From the NCBI GenBank assembly GCA_030041475.1, contig JASHNU010000010.1:1-43922 (forward strand): a DNA stretch of 43,922 bases, written 5' to 3'. Positions 17,188-25,702 of the stretch are shown here, in pieces; the stretch's first letter is position 1; each line of letters begins with the position of its first letter. This DNA comes from Candidatus Sulfotelmatobacter sp. GTDB taxonomy: Bacteria > Acidobacteriota > Terriglobia > Terriglobales > Acidobacteriaceae. The notes beneath the pieces are model-generated. The model saw only the letters and a list, made by a program, of their open reading frames with translations. It ran no database searches and was not told the origin of the DNA. Made by a program: the position numbers and the translations under genes.

Positions 17188-18246
17188 CTAGACTAATTCG
17201 GTTCCCCACAAATCGTGCAAATGCACGATGCCTTCGAGCTTGCCGCTGCCATTGACCACCATGAGAGACGTAATGTGCTTTTCTTCCATGATCGCGAGTG
17301 CGGTCGCTGCAAACTCCTGCGCCCCGATCGTCTTCGGAGTGCGCGTCATCGCCTCGCCAGCGGTCAGGTCCATCACATCTTTACCGCGCTTTTCGAGCAG
17401 GCGCCGCAAATCGCCGTCGCTGATGATGCCCACCAGCTTCTCGCCTACCACCACCGCCGTGACTCCCAACTTCTTCCGCGACATTTCGTAAATCACGTTA
17501 GACATCTTCGTTTGCGGGGTAACTCGCGGCAAGGCGTCGCCCGTGTGCATCAGCGATTCCACGCGCGCCAGGCGCTTCCCCAGTTTTCCGCCGGGATGAA
17601 GGTTGGCAAAATCTGCTTCCTTGAATCCGCGCCGTTCGCTCAACGTAACGGCCAAGGCGTCGCCCAGCGCAAGCATGGTCGTGGTCGAAGCCGTTGGCGC
17701 CAGGCCGAGGGCGCACGCCTCCTGCGCGATAGAACAGTCGAGCGCGACATCGGCGGCAGAAGCAAGCGTTGAAACCCTCTTTACTCCTTTGTCATCCCGA
17801 GCGGAGAGACTTCGTTCGCTGGCGAACGAAGTATTGGAGTCGAGGGACCTTGTGCTTCTCTCGCAAATCTCGTCGCCAGTCATGGTAATCAACGGAACCT
17901 GCAGCCGCTTTATTGTAGCCAGCAGCGCGAGAATTTCTTCCGTTTCTCCGCTCGCCGAGAGCGCCAGAACGACATCTCCCCGAACCACCATACCCAGGTC
18001 GCCGTGCAGCGCCTCGACCGGATGCAGGTATAGCGCCGGAGTTCCGGTGGAACTCAGGGTGGCTGCAATCTTGCGCGCGATCAGCCCGCTCTTTCCCATG
18101 CCGGTGACCACCACGCGCCCCGCGCAATCGAACATCAGATCGACCGCGCGCTGAAATGCCGCTGCCATGGGCCCGCCAATGCGGTCCGCCAGCGCGCGCA
18201 GCGCTTCAGCCTCAATGCGTACGACATTTTCGCCCGTGTGTTTCAT
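17188..18246 (-). CDS. kdsD: D-arabinose-5-phosphate isomerase with an in-frame repeat insertion
   Basis: Converts ribulose-5-phosphate to arabinose-5-phosphate, the first step to KDO. Seen: a SIS domain (VVVTGMGKSGLIARKIAATL, LSASGETEEILALLATIKRL, EACALGLAPTASTTTMLALG, NLHPGGKLGKRL) followed by two CBS repeats (VESLMHTGDALPRV, GIISDGDLRRLLEKRG, ITSLMVV, GIVHLHDLW). The protein is 352 residues, against about 320-330 usual. The excess is about 33 residues between LITMTGD and ASAADVALDCS, where a palindromic intergenic repeat is inserted in frame. The start is placed at ATG 18246; the open frame to 18300 lacks family similarity. It is translated ahead of the 69-residue protein. Confidence 0.9.
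   Translation of the reverse strand: MKHTGENVVRIEAEALRALADRIGGPMAAAFQRAVDLMFDCAGRVVVTGMGKSGLIARKIAATLSSTGTPALYLHPVEALHGDLGMVVRGDVVLALSASGETEEILALLATIKRLQVPLITMTGDEICERSTRSLDSNTSFASERSLSARDDKGVKRVSTLASAADVALDCSIAQEACALGLAPTASTTTMLALGDALAVTLSERRGFKEADFANLHPGGKLGKRLARVESLMHTGDALPRVTPQTKMSNVIYEMSRKKLGVTAVVVGEKLVGIISDGDLRRLLEKRGKDVMDLTAGEAMTRTPKTIGAQEFAATALAIMEEKHITSLMVVNGSGKLEGIVHLHDLWGTELV
17791..17850. repeat. GTCATCCCGAG-family repeat inside kdsD
   Basis: It starts GTCATCCCGAGCGGAG and ends GAGGGACCT, with a perfect palindrome of 11-bp arms (ACTTCGTTCGC, 2-nt loop, GCGAACGAAGT) at 17809-17832. It shares the CTCGGGATGAC and AGGTCCCTCG blocks with the noncoding copy at 13242-13358. The insertion keeps the kdsD frame open. 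Confidence 0.75.
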
Positions 18247-18312
18247 TTCGTCGAAAGCGGAAAAGAAATGGTAGCAAAATCTCGTCGCAGACAAATTCAA
18301 CCGCGGTGCACC

Positions 18313-19506
18313 CTAAAAGTGATCGAGATCGCCGCCAGTCAGCGGCGTCCGCGGCTTCTGGCCCAGGATCGCCAAACCCTGCGCCTGAATCAGTCGATCC
18401 CACGGTCCGGCCTGCCAATTGTCGCGCGCCTTCTCAGCATGTCTCCACGCCGGGAGGGTCAGCATCAGGTTGCGCGCTGTCGAGTGCACGTACGGTTCAT
18501 ACATCGAACGCAATTTGGTCAGTTTGCCGCGGGCGGCGTCGTCGCTCTTCAGGTTCAATCCCACCGTGGCCAGCACCGCGCACAATGCTTCGAACTCGGC
18601 ATCGGGCAGCCGTTCCGGCGCCGCGGGATCGTACTGCGCATTGACCACCTGTGCCAGATCGACCGCTGCGTGGCGGGCCATGGCGAATGTCAATTTCGCC
18701 TGGCCGGGATGCACGCCTTCAATTCCGGTCAGCACCAGCGAGGTCACGTCGAGCATAGTCGTCAGCGCGGCTACCCACGACTGGTTGCTGTGCTGCGAGC
18801 GGAAAAACGTCAGTACTGGATAAGAAATCTGGCTTTCCAGCAACTCCGCCGACCACACCTCCCAGTGACGCAAGACCTCATCGAGAATTCTCTGCTCGAC
18901 TCCGGGATCCTCCGATCGACCAGCCAGCCGCACCAGCAATTCTGCCGCCGAGGGAGGCGACCCCGCGCGCGCATCCATGATGGAGATCTCAATCTCACGC
19001 CGCGAAAACGACGAATACACCACCGGAATGTAGCCGATCACCACGCCGAGAAAGGCGAAGCCCATGCCGGCCTCGATCACCGAAAGCGCGCGCGCCGCGC
19101 CCGAGGTGGGCACAATGTCGCCGTAGCCGAGCGTGAAAAACGTTTCGCCGCTGTGATAGATAATCTTGCCGAAGGTGAGCGGCTCGCCGCTGAGCTGTTC
19201 ATGCCCCCCAATGCCGTATTGAATGAAGGAGAAACCAAAAATCAACCCTGTGGCCCAGAAACCCAACAGCAGAATCAGTGAGAGCGGACCGAAATAGCCG
19301 AGAAAATTCTGCTGCCGGGAAACGGTCTTGATGCGGGCCGCGATTCTGCGCCAGGGAATCCAGGTGCGGCGGTAGAACCATGCGGTCAATTTGAAGTGGC
19401 GCGTAACTCGCCGCGGCAGAACCACGGTCTCAAAGGCGTCGAGCAGCACCGCACCGATGATGACGATGCCGAAGATCACCGCGCTGATGTGGCCGTGCGC
19501 AGGCAT
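18313..19506 (-). CDS. Potassium-channel-like membrane protein
   Basis: A two-helix-pore (Ion_trans_2-type) channel. Seen: an N-terminal hydrophobic segment (ISAVIFGIVIIGAVLLDAFE), a second helix (LSLILLLGFWATGLIFGFSF), a pore helix and selectivity filter TLGYGDIVP (canonical TxGYGD), an inner helix (VIEAGMGFAFLGVVIGYIPV), then about 220 residues of helical cytoplasmic domain with no RCK/TrkA nucleotide motif that I can see. The filter predicts K+ conduction; the gating ligand is unknown. The start is placed at ATG 19506; a GTG at 19521 is also possible, and neither has a Shine-Dalgarno. kdsD starts 67 bp downstream. Confidence 0.85.
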   Translation of the reverse strand: MPAHGHISAVIFGIVIIGAVLLDAFETVVLPRRVTRHFKLTAWFYRRTWIPWRRIAARIKTVSRQQNFLGYFGPLSLILLLGFWATGLIFGFSFIQYGIGGHEQLSGEPLTFGKIIYHSGETFFTLGYGDIVPTSGAARALSVIEAGMGFAFLGVVIGYIPVVYSSFSRREIEISIMDARAGSPPSAAELLVRLAGRSEDPGVEQRILDEVLRHWEVWSAELLESQISYPVLTFFRSQHSNQSWVAALTTMLDVTSLVLTGIEGVHPGQAKLTFAMARHAAVDLAQVVNAQYDPAAPERLPDAEFEALCAVLATVGLNLKSDDAARGKLTKLRSMYEPYVHSTARNLMLTLPAWRHAEKARDNWQAGPWDRLIQAQGLAILGQKPRTPLTGGDLDHF

Positions 19507-19564
19507 GGATGAGAATGACACGAAGGCAAAATCCAGATGCGGGGAAGATTAACAGATTCGGCGG

Positions 19565-20398
19565 CTACTGTGGTTTGGTGGTTTGCTGCGAGGTAGGCGG
19601 CGATTGGGGCGGAGTCTGCCCGGCCGCAGGTTTAACAGTCAAGGGCGGAGTGGTCGCCGGTTTCGGTGCCGGCTTTTTCTTGACCGGCGGTTTCTTCGGC
19701 GGCTCGTTGTCATCTACAAGAGTTTTCTTCGGGGGCGCGGCCGGAGTTGCTGCCTGTGCCGTTTTCAGCTCAGCCCGCAGCCGCATGATTTCCGCTTCCT
19801 TCGCCGACGACAGATTCTCGATGCGCCCGGCAAACTGCTTGCGTGCGCCTTCAAAGTTGTTCAGGTCGTTCGAGAGCGACTGAAAATCGTCTTTCGACCC
19901 GAAGGCACCGGCCGATTCGACCACGCTGCCGAGCACGTCATAGAGGGCGTCGAGATTGCGGTAGAGCTTGAAGGTGGCGGGCACGTCCTCGGGAGCGGCG
20001 CGCAGCTGCTTCACAATCTCGGGCAACGCCCCCTGCAGGTTGCGCTGGATCGAGTCCACGTTGGTGAGGGCCTGTTTCTTGTAGGCCGTGTCTGTCCTCC
20101 AGCGCTCAACGCGCAGCTTAACCAGATCCCCCTGCGTGTCTTTCGACGCCGCTTCCAGTTGCGCCAGGATGCCGTTCAACTCCGTCACCGAGGCGTAGGA
20201 AACTGGAGTGGCGGCCGGCTGCCCTTGCACGGAATAATGCTGGGTTTCGGCGGCGGGGATGGGCAGGTCTTTGTTGGTGTCTTGCTGAGTGGCTTGTGGA
20301 GTGTTTTGTGGAGTCTCCGGTGACTGGCCGAGTGCAGACACACTCATGAAAGCCGTGCACGCCAGGAAGTACACCGACAAGATAGAGGTCCGTTTCAT
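19565..20398 (-). CDS. Exported hypothetical protein with helical core and Pro/Lys-rich tail
   Basis: A 277-residue protein: signal peptide (MKRTSILSVYFLACTAFMSV, then SALGQ), a helical middle (about residues 65-205) with coiled-coil-like stretches such as LNGILAQLEAASKDTQGDLV and ENLSSAKEAEIMRLRAELK, and a low-complexity tail (KKPPVKKKPAPKPATTPP). I do not recognise a domain. The basic, proline-rich tail suggests a periplasmic linker or envelope-binding segment. The start at ATG 20398 begins the signal peptide; the frame is open to 20455. Confidence 0.7.
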   Translation of the reverse strand: MKRTSILSVYFLACTAFMSVSALGQSPETPQNTPQATQQDTNKDLPIPAAETQHYSVQGQPAATPVSYASVTELNGILAQLEAASKDTQGDLVKLRVERWRTDTAYKKQALTNVDSIQRNLQGALPEIVKQLRAAPEDVPATFKLYRNLDALYDVLGSVVESAGAFGSKDDFQSLSNDLNNFEGARKQFAGRIENLSSAKEAEIMRLRAELKTAQAATPAAPPKKTLVDDNEPPKKPPVKKKPAPKPATTPPLTVKPAAGQTPPQSPPTSQQTTKPQ

Positions 20399-20506
20399 GG
20401 ATTGAGCGGTTCGCAAGCGACGGCGGTCGCCCGCGCGAACACAGCATACTATCACGGTCGACGACGGCGTGGTGACGGATCGAGGCTCAGAAACCGGCTC
20501 GCCGCT

Positions 20507-22036
20507 TTAATTCGCCGGCAGCAGAGGGGCGCGCGCAATCGGCGTCCCATTTACGACAACCGTGTCAATCGCGTCGTAGGCAGTGATCGTTTTCAGCGGA
20601 TCGGCGCGCAACAGCAGCAGGTCAGCCCGCTTCCCGACTTCAATCGTGCCGAGATCCTTTGCTAGTCCAAAGGCGATGGCATTGTCGAGCGTGGCGGCGC
20701 GCAGGATGCGCGCAAGCGGTACACCCGCGTCCGCCCAATGCCCTATTTCCATGCGGCCGTTCAGCCCCGGCGGATTTCCGATGCCTTCTCCAGCCGGCGT
20801 ATCGGTGCCGAAGAGAAGCTTCACGTTATCGGCCAGCATAAGGCGAAGCGTCGCGGTGACGCGAGTGGGCCCGATCGACATGGCAGTCGTCGGATCAACC
20901 GACGGCCCGAGAGTTTTCGAAAGCGCTTGCCGGTATTCATGGGCCATGGCACGACGCGCGGCCTGCCCCTCGCTGCCTTTGAGGTAGGCAATCACCGAAT
21001 GCGGAAGCGACTCCGCCAGGCGCGGATCGTCGAGCAAGGACGCATCGAAAACCGACTGCTCGCCATAGATGACCTGCAAAGTCGGCTGAACCCAGATGCC
21101 TGCTCGGGCCGCGGACTCGATTACCTCGCGCACTTCGGCTGGAGGCGTCGCGCTCATGCGATCGCCCGGCCAATGCCAAAGCCCGTGCGCGATGACGTCA
21201 GCGCGCGCGCCGAGCGCGGCCTGCCAGCTTTCGACCGCGTTTGCGTGAATGACGAAAACCAGTCCTCTGCGGCGAGTCTCGGCCCGCAGGGCATCGAGTG
21301 TCTCAGCGGTCGGAACCGGCCAGTGAAACACACCGCCGAATCCGGTCTCTACGAAAGTCTTCAAGCAGATGCCGCCAGCTTCGACCACGCGATCCACAGC
21401 GCGCGCCGGCGTGTAATCCCGAGGGTCAAGCGCCGCAGGCCAATCTTTCGCCTGCGAGGATTGATAGACGATATTCATGCGATTGGCCGCAGCCGTATCC
21501 TTGGGAATTCGTTGCGCGGTATATCCGCCAATCACGCGTACGGCCTGCCCGCAGTGGTAGAGGGTGGGATGGATCGGCGCCCGGTTGAACCAGGAAAGCG
21601 TGTCCGGGGCGAGATTAAGGTCCACCAGCGTCGTGAAACCAAACGCCAGAAAGGCCCGTGGAAGCTGCGCGCGGTAGGCCTCTAGAAGTTCGGGATGCGC
21701 CGTAACCGCGTCGTCGTCGAGTGGAGCGATGTCGCCGACATGCACATGCGTGTCAATCAGGCCGGGGATCAGAAAACGATCTCGCCCATCGATCCGCTGC
21801 GCATGCCGACCGGCTACTAGACCCGTTCCAATTTCGGCAATCCTGCCGCCGCGAATCACCACAGTCGCATGGGGCAGGGGAGCCGGCCGCTCAGAAGAGA
21901 TCAGGGTCACATCTTCGATCACGATCCCGTCATCCATCATCTTCGCTGCATCCGGCCGTGCCTGCGCTCCGCCGAGGGACATGCAGCTCGCAAGGGCTCC
22001 CGCAGCACACAAGAGACATCGTGTGATTTGCATCAT
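20507..22036 (-). CDS. Secreted amidohydrolase-family protein
   Basis: A 509-residue metal-dependent hydrolase of the imidazolonepropionase/prolidase-like amidohydrolase group. Seen: a signal peptide (MMQITRCLLCAAGALASCMS), an N-terminal beta-sandwich (IVIEDVTLISSE, VVIRGGRIAEIG), IPGLIDTHVHVGD with the metal-binding HxH, later metal or catalytic residues in FVIHAN, VIAHGLWHW and LLFGTDTPAGEG, and the closing DNAIAFGLAKDLGTIEVGKR and ADLLLL segments. The substrate is unknown; peptides or cyclic amides are plausible for exported members. The start is ATG 22036 with GGAGG 9 nt upstream. Only 45 bp separate it from the divergent gene at 22082. Confidence 0.88.
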   Translation of the reverse strand: MMQITRCLLCAAGALASCMSLGGAQARPDAAKMMDDGIVIEDVTLISSERPAPLPHATVVIRGGRIAEIGTGLVAGRHAQRIDGRDRFLIPGLIDTHVHVGDIAPLDDDAVTAHPELLEAYRAQLPRAFLAFGFTTLVDLNLAPDTLSWFNRAPIHPTLYHCGQAVRVIGGYTAQRIPKDTAAANRMNIVYQSSQAKDWPAALDPRDYTPARAVDRVVEAGGICLKTFVETGFGGVFHWPVPTAETLDALRAETRRRGLVFVIHANAVESWQAALGARADVIAHGLWHWPGDRMSATPPAEVREVIESAARAGIWVQPTLQVIYGEQSVFDASLLDDPRLAESLPHSVIAYLKGSEGQAARRAMAHEYRQALSKTLGPSVDPTTAMSIGPTRVTATLRLMLADNVKLLFGTDTPAGEGIGNPPGLNGRMEIGHWADAGVPLARILRAATLDNAIAFGLAKDLGTIEVGKRADLLLLRADPLKTITAYDAIDTVVVNGTPIARAPLLPAN

Positions 22037-22069
22037 GACGGCCAACCTCCGGGCGCGGCGGCGCAATCG

Positions 22070-22075
22070 TACAAT
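22070..22075 (+). promoter_or_regulatory. -10 element 6 nt before the start of the 22082 gene
   Basis: TACAAT at 22070-22075 ends 6 nt before the ATG at 22082, and no Shine-Dalgarno is visible. A transcript initiated from it would be leaderless or nearly so. Because only 45 bp separate the divergent starts, the promoters must overlap neighbouring sequence. Confidence 0.45.
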
Positions 22076-22081
22076 GCAGTT

Positions 22082-23125
22082 ATGAGGAATCGCCGCCGAT
22101 TCACCGCCGCGCTGTTCGTGACAGTCCTGCTGCTTGTCGGCGTCATTCCGGTCGCAGCCCAGGAGCTGTCGCGCCGGCTCATCCTCAAAGACGGCTCCTA
22201 TCAGCTTGTGACTAAATACGAAATCAAAGGCGACCGGGTTCACTATTTCAGCTCAGAGCGAGAGGAATGGGAAGAGTTGCCCTCGGCGCTCGTCGACTGG
22301 CCAGCCACCGAGAAATACGAGAAAGACCGCGCCGCCGGCGCATCGGTTCCCGAGGCCGTGCAGCTCGACAAGGAAATCGAAGACGAGCAGGCGAAACAGG
22401 AGGCTGCCGAGCCAGAAGTTGCTCGCGGACTCCGCCTGCCGTCGGATTCCGGCGTGTTTCTCCTCGACACTTTCCAGGGCCAGCCGCAGATCGTCGAGAT
22501 TCAGCAGAACTCCGGCGACGTGGCCCACAGCAGCAAGGCCAACATTCTCCGCGCCGCCATTCCGGGAGCGGGAGTAAAACAAAGCATCGAGATCGAGGGC
22601 GCGCACGCTGCTGTCCAGTCGCACGTGGACGTTCCCACGCTTTACATCAACCTCGAGGAACCTCCGGACCAAACCAGCCAGCTAGTCGTCAACATGGATT
22701 CCCCGCGTGCTTCACAACGCTCCGGACAGACGCAACAACCGCAGCAGCCCCAACAGCCACAACAACCGGAACAGCCGCGCGTGCCGTTCGACCGTTTCCG
22801 GATCGTGCGCATCGAGACCAAAGGCGATAAACGCATCGTGGGCGATGTAAAGCGCCAGGTCACTGGCAAGATCACCGAGGAGCAGCACGTCATCAAATCG
22901 ACCATCACCGAAGTTAAGGGAGGCTGGCTGAAACTGACTCCTACTGAAAGCCTGGTGCCGGGAGAGTATGCGGTGGTCGAGATGCTGAACAAGGACGCGA
23001 TGAATCTCTACTTCTGGGATTTCGGTGTGAACCCCAAAGCCGCCGCCAACGCAAATGCGGTCAAGCCGGAAGCGATGCCGGAAACGAAAACCACAACCGC
23101 GGCCCCGCCAAAGTCGGACAAGTAG
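22082..23125 (+). CDS. Exported hypothetical protein with Gln/Pro repeat linker
   Basis: A 347-residue protein with a signal peptide (AALFVTVLLLVGVIPVAAQ), a small strand-rich unit (SRRLILKDGSYQLVTKYEIK, then GDRVHYFSSEREEWEELP) typical of acidobacterial exported proteins, and an acidic helix (LDKEIEDEQAKQEAAEPE). These are followed by a beta-rich region (about residues 120-205), a QPQQPQQPQQPEQP tract (near 22735-22777), and a second beta-rich domain (FRIVRIETKGDKRIVGDVKR ... LTPTESLVPGEYAVVEM) ending in a Lys/Thr-rich tail. I do not recognise a catalytic motif. It is divergent from the amidohydrolase. Confidence 0.75.
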   Translation: MRNRRRFTAALFVTVLLLVGVIPVAAQELSRRLILKDGSYQLVTKYEIKGDRVHYFSSEREEWEELPSALVDWPATEKYEKDRAAGASVPEAVQLDKEIEDEQAKQEAAEPEVARGLRLPSDSGVFLLDTFQGQPQIVEIQQNSGDVAHSSKANILRAAIPGAGVKQSIEIEGAHAAVQSHVDVPTLYINLEEPPDQTSQLVVNMDSPRASQRSGQTQQPQQPQQPQQPEQPRVPFDRFRIVRIETKGDKRIVGDVKRQVTGKITEEQHVIKSTITEVKGGWLKLTPTESLVPGEYAVVEMLNKDAMNLYFWDFGVNPKAAANANAVKPEAMPETKTTTAAPPKSDK

Positions 23126-23193
23126 CCCGGCCTCAGCACATTATTCTCCGCTTACTGCCGCCAACGACCAACGACGGACGGCTAACGAGTGTT

Positions 23194-24243
23194 TTACCGC
23201 AGTACGCCGCGTTGTGCGATGCCGATGTTGTCGCGGGTAGAGTTCTTCACCATGTACATCATGCCGTCGGCCTGGCGGATGACGTCATGCGCGGTGCGGG
23301 CATCGTGCGGATAGGTGGCGAGGCCAATCGAGGCGCGAGCGTTGAGGTTCAATCCTTCTTCGCGGCAAAAACTGCTCGAGCGCAGCGCCTCCTGCAGGCG
23401 CTTGGCTACAACCAGGGCCTGATCTTTTCCTGTCTGCGGCAGCAGCACCACAAACTCGTCGCCGCCATAACGGAAGGCAAAGTCGATGAGCCGCAGCTGC
23501 GCTTTGATGAGGTAGCCAATTTCAGCCAGCAGCTTGCTGCCGATCAGATGGCCGTGCGTGTCGTTGACCGTTTTGAAGTGATCCAGATCGATGAACAAAA
23601 TGCTGAACTCATAGCCGAAGCGCGACGACCGGTACACCTCGGTGTCGAGGGTCTTGTAGAGATGGCGCGCGTTGTACAGGCCGGTGCAATCGTCGGTGAT
23701 CGTCAGCTCCTGGATCTTCTCGACCCAGCGTGCGTTCTCAATGGCGATGGCGGCGTAGTCGCACAGCGACTGCAGGAAGAACAACTCGCCTTCCTTGAAT
23801 CGCGTCATGTCGACGTTCACCAGCTGGATCACGCCCAGCACGCGCAACTTCGAGCGCAAAGGCACGCAGATCACCGACCGCGTCTCCCACTTGGTGGTGT
23901 CGTCGACGCGGCTGGCAAAGTAGGGATCGGAACGCACGTCGGGCACCACCCGCGCCTCGCCGTTTTTCGCCACCCACCCGGCAATGCCTTCGCCCAGCTT
24001 CAGGCGCACATTCTTGAGGGCTTCGGCTTTGTCGCCGACGGCGATAGCGAAATACAGCTCGTCGTGCGCCTCGTCCACCATGAGCAACGACCACGTGTCG
24101 GGGCGAAAGTATTCCGCCATTTTGTCCATGATGGTCTGCAGAATGGAGTCGAGGTCCAACGACGACGTGAGCGCCTTGGCCACGTCGTGAAAAATCGTCA
24201 GTTCCTGGCTGTGGCGCGTCAATTGAGTGCCGGCCTCAGGCAT
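23194..24243 (-). CDS. GAF-GGDEF diguanylate cyclase
   Basis: Makes cyclic di-GMP from GTP. Seen: an N-terminal GAF sensor (about residues 20-175: ILQTIMDKMAEYFRPDTWSL, LKLGEGIAGWVAKNGEARVV, SVICVPLRSKLRVLGVIQLV), a linker helix, then a GGDEF domain with LFIDLDHFKTVNDTHGH (metal/GTP site), intact RYGGDEFVVLL and ARASIGLATYP. An inhibitory I-site RxxD (RLID) lies exactly five residues before GGDEF, so product feedback is expected. The ATG at 24243 is used as start; the frame is open to 24414, but those residues are not family-like and overlap the divergent gene. The GAF ligand is unknown. Confidence 0.9.
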   Translation of the reverse strand: MPEAGTQLTRHSQELTIFHDVAKALTSSLDLDSILQTIMDKMAEYFRPDTWSLLMVDEAHDELYFAIAVGDKAEALKNVRLKLGEGIAGWVAKNGEARVVPDVRSDPYFASRVDDTTKWETRSVICVPLRSKLRVLGVIQLVNVDMTRFKEGELFFLQSLCDYAAIAIENARWVEKIQELTITDDCTGLYNARHLYKTLDTEVYRSSRFGYEFSILFIDLDHFKTVNDTHGHLIGSKLLAEIGYLIKAQLRLIDFAFRYGGDEFVVLLPQTGKDQALVVAKRLQEALRSSSFCREEGLNLNARASIGLATYPHDARTAHDVIRQADGMMYMVKNSTRDNIGIAQRGVLR

Positions 24244-24412
24244 GCAGAAAATCCGTTGTTCCTCGCTGGACGGGGTGACAGTTCCAAAAATTATATTCGG
24301 CACTTTCGTGAAGGGGCAATGAACGTTGGTAACAGGAACCCGTAAAGCCAATGCCCTGAACCTCTTCGAGTCTCCGTGCATCCCGATAATGGCTACGGTA
24401 CTCTTAGTGGAC

Positions 24413-24883
24413 ATGAAGGAAATCAGACTTCGCCGGCTCGCTCTCGTTGTGATGGCCCTGTCTGCCTTAGCCTTTTCTCAGACAGACACCAGTTCTAAGC
24501 CTCAAACCGGTCCCTCTCAGCCTGCCAGTAGCACGTCGCAGACCAGTGGCGTACCCGATCCTCACGCCGTCCCTGTGCTCGACGGCGGCATTGGACCGTG
24601 CTCGGCCGACTTCACGATCACCTCCGACGCCGCCAGCACACCGGTCTATGCCGCCAAGGTGAACGTGCATATCGCCTACGGATTCATGAATGTCCGCAAG
24701 CTTGATCTGCAACTCAGCACCAATGTAGACGGGAAGGCCCGCTTCACCGGCCTGCCCGACCGGATCAAGCATGGCATCTATTTCCACGCGTCGGAAGGCG
24801 ACCGCACCGGCGAAGCCTTTGACGATCCCGCCAACACCTGCAAAGCGCAGTTCACCGTCGTTCTGCAGAAGCGGACGCAGTAG
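24413..24883 (+). CDS. Exported hypothetical with transthyretin-like domain
   Basis: A 156-residue protein with a signal peptide (LRRLALVVMALSALAFSQ), a Ser/Thr/Pro linker and a C-terminal beta-rich domain (TPVYAAKVNVHIAYGFMN, TNVDGKARFTGLPDRIKHG, AQFTVVLQKR) that looks like the carboxypeptidase-regulatory/transthyretin fold common in acidobacterial surface proteins. Two cysteines flank the domain (GPCSADF and NTCKAQF), perhaps a disulfide. The start is ATG 24413; the frame is open upstream to 24326 without a Shine-Dalgarno. It is divergent from the diguanylate cyclase, 169 bp apart. Function unknown. Confidence 0.75.
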   Translation: MKEIRLRRLALVVMALSALAFSQTDTSSKPQTGPSQPASSTSQTSGVPDPHAVPVLDGGIGPCSADFTITSDAASTPVYAAKVNVHIAYGFMNVRKLDLQLSTNVDGKARFTGLPDRIKHGIYFHASEGDRTGEAFDDPANTCKAQFTVVLQKRTQ

Positions 24884-24921
24884 TAGCGCCGGTTGAATTG
24901 GGAGCAAAAGGGATCGGGAAG

Positions 24922-24981
24922 GGCACGACCTCAGTCGTGCCGAAGAGGCGTTTACTTATGCCGCGGCGTTAGCCGCCGCGG
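24922..24981. repeat. Two REP-like hairpins
   Basis: GGCACGAC-CTCA-GTCGTGCC (24922-24941) and CCGCGGCG-TTAGC-CGCCGCGG (24961-24981) lie between two converging genes. Both are short GC-rich palindromes of the type dispersed in acidobacterial genomes. They may double as terminators but lack T-runs. Confidence 0.6.
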
Positions 24982-24985
24982 TAAT

Positions 24986-25702
24986 TTATCCCCTGACGCT
25001 GATCTTCGAGAACGACAACACTGCCCGGCTCGGCGTCGGACGGCCCATGGAGAGCGCCGGACGGAAAGTCGTGAAAATCAGCATGCGCTTCACTTGCGGC
25101 AATACTTGCTTGGCCTGTTCCGTGTCGTCAGAGAGAATCCGGTAATCCTGCACGCGTCCGTTCGCATCTACGTAGGCTTCGACCACCAGGGAATCGGCGT
25201 TGATGCTATCGAGCGTCAGGCCGAATGCACTCGGCTCCAGCTGTGGCGCGGTATTGACCATAACCAGCGGCACATCGTTGTCGGCCTGCAGCGACGATGG
25301 GGCAACGAAATACGCCATCGCCACTGCGAAAATGATGACCGCGCTCAAAAAACCGGCTGTTGCCGGCACCATGTGGGCGCGCACCGCATTTTCCAGTCGC
25401 ACCAGCCACCCCGCGAACGGACCGCGCGACGCTTGGGCGCGTTCGTGCGAGATGGCTACCCGCAGGCGCAGCGCCAGATCCTCGGGCGCCTTCGGCCGCG
25501 GCACGCTCATGACCAACTGCTCGGTTCGGCGCAGTTCCTGATAGCGCTCGTGGCAAGGCGTGCATTCCGACCAGTGATCCTGCAGCGCAAGCATTTCCGT
25601 GCCCGTCACCGCTCCATCCAAATATGGAGAGAACAAGCGTAGCGCCTGCCGGCATGTCAATGCTGCTTTCGCGTCCTGTGTGCCAAAGATTTTTGCAATC
25701 AT
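24986..25702 (-). CDS. Zinc-finger anti-sigma factor with TonB-like C-terminus
   Basis: A 238-residue single-pass membrane protein. Seen: an N-terminal anti-sigma zinc finger (zf-HC2/ZAS type) with C17 and HWSECTPC (HxxxCxxC), a membrane helix (about 115-137, ATAGFLSAVIIFAVAMAYFV), and an external domain whose VVEAYVDANGRVQDYRILSD and FTTFRPALSMGRP pattern resembles the TonB C-terminal fold. It should bind the ECF sigma factor encoded immediately upstream and release it on an envelope signal. Its ATG overlaps the sigma-gene stop (ATGA), so the two are translationally coupled. Confidence 0.9.
   Translation of the reverse strand: MIAKIFGTQDAKAALTCRQALRLFSPYLDGAVTGTEMLALQDHWSECTPCHERYQELRRTEQLVMSVPRPKAPEDLALRLRVAISHERAQASRGPFAGWLVRLENAVRAHMVPATAGFLSAVIIFAVAMAYFVAPSSLQADNDVPLVMVNTAPQLEPSAFGLTLDSINADSLVVEAYVDANGRVQDYRILSDDTEQAKQVLPQVKRMLIFTTFRPALSMGRPTPSRAVLSFSKISVRG

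Noticed and set aside
22735-22780. Short CAACAGCC-type tandem repeats as a possible CRISPR or minisatellite
   Set aside because: They encode a Gln/Pro linker inside a reading frame; units are about 9-12 nt without spacers.
23194-24414. Full open frame of the diguanylate cyclase from 24414
   Set aside because: The first 57 codons lack family likeness and overlap the divergent gene's start; ATG 24243 is preferred.
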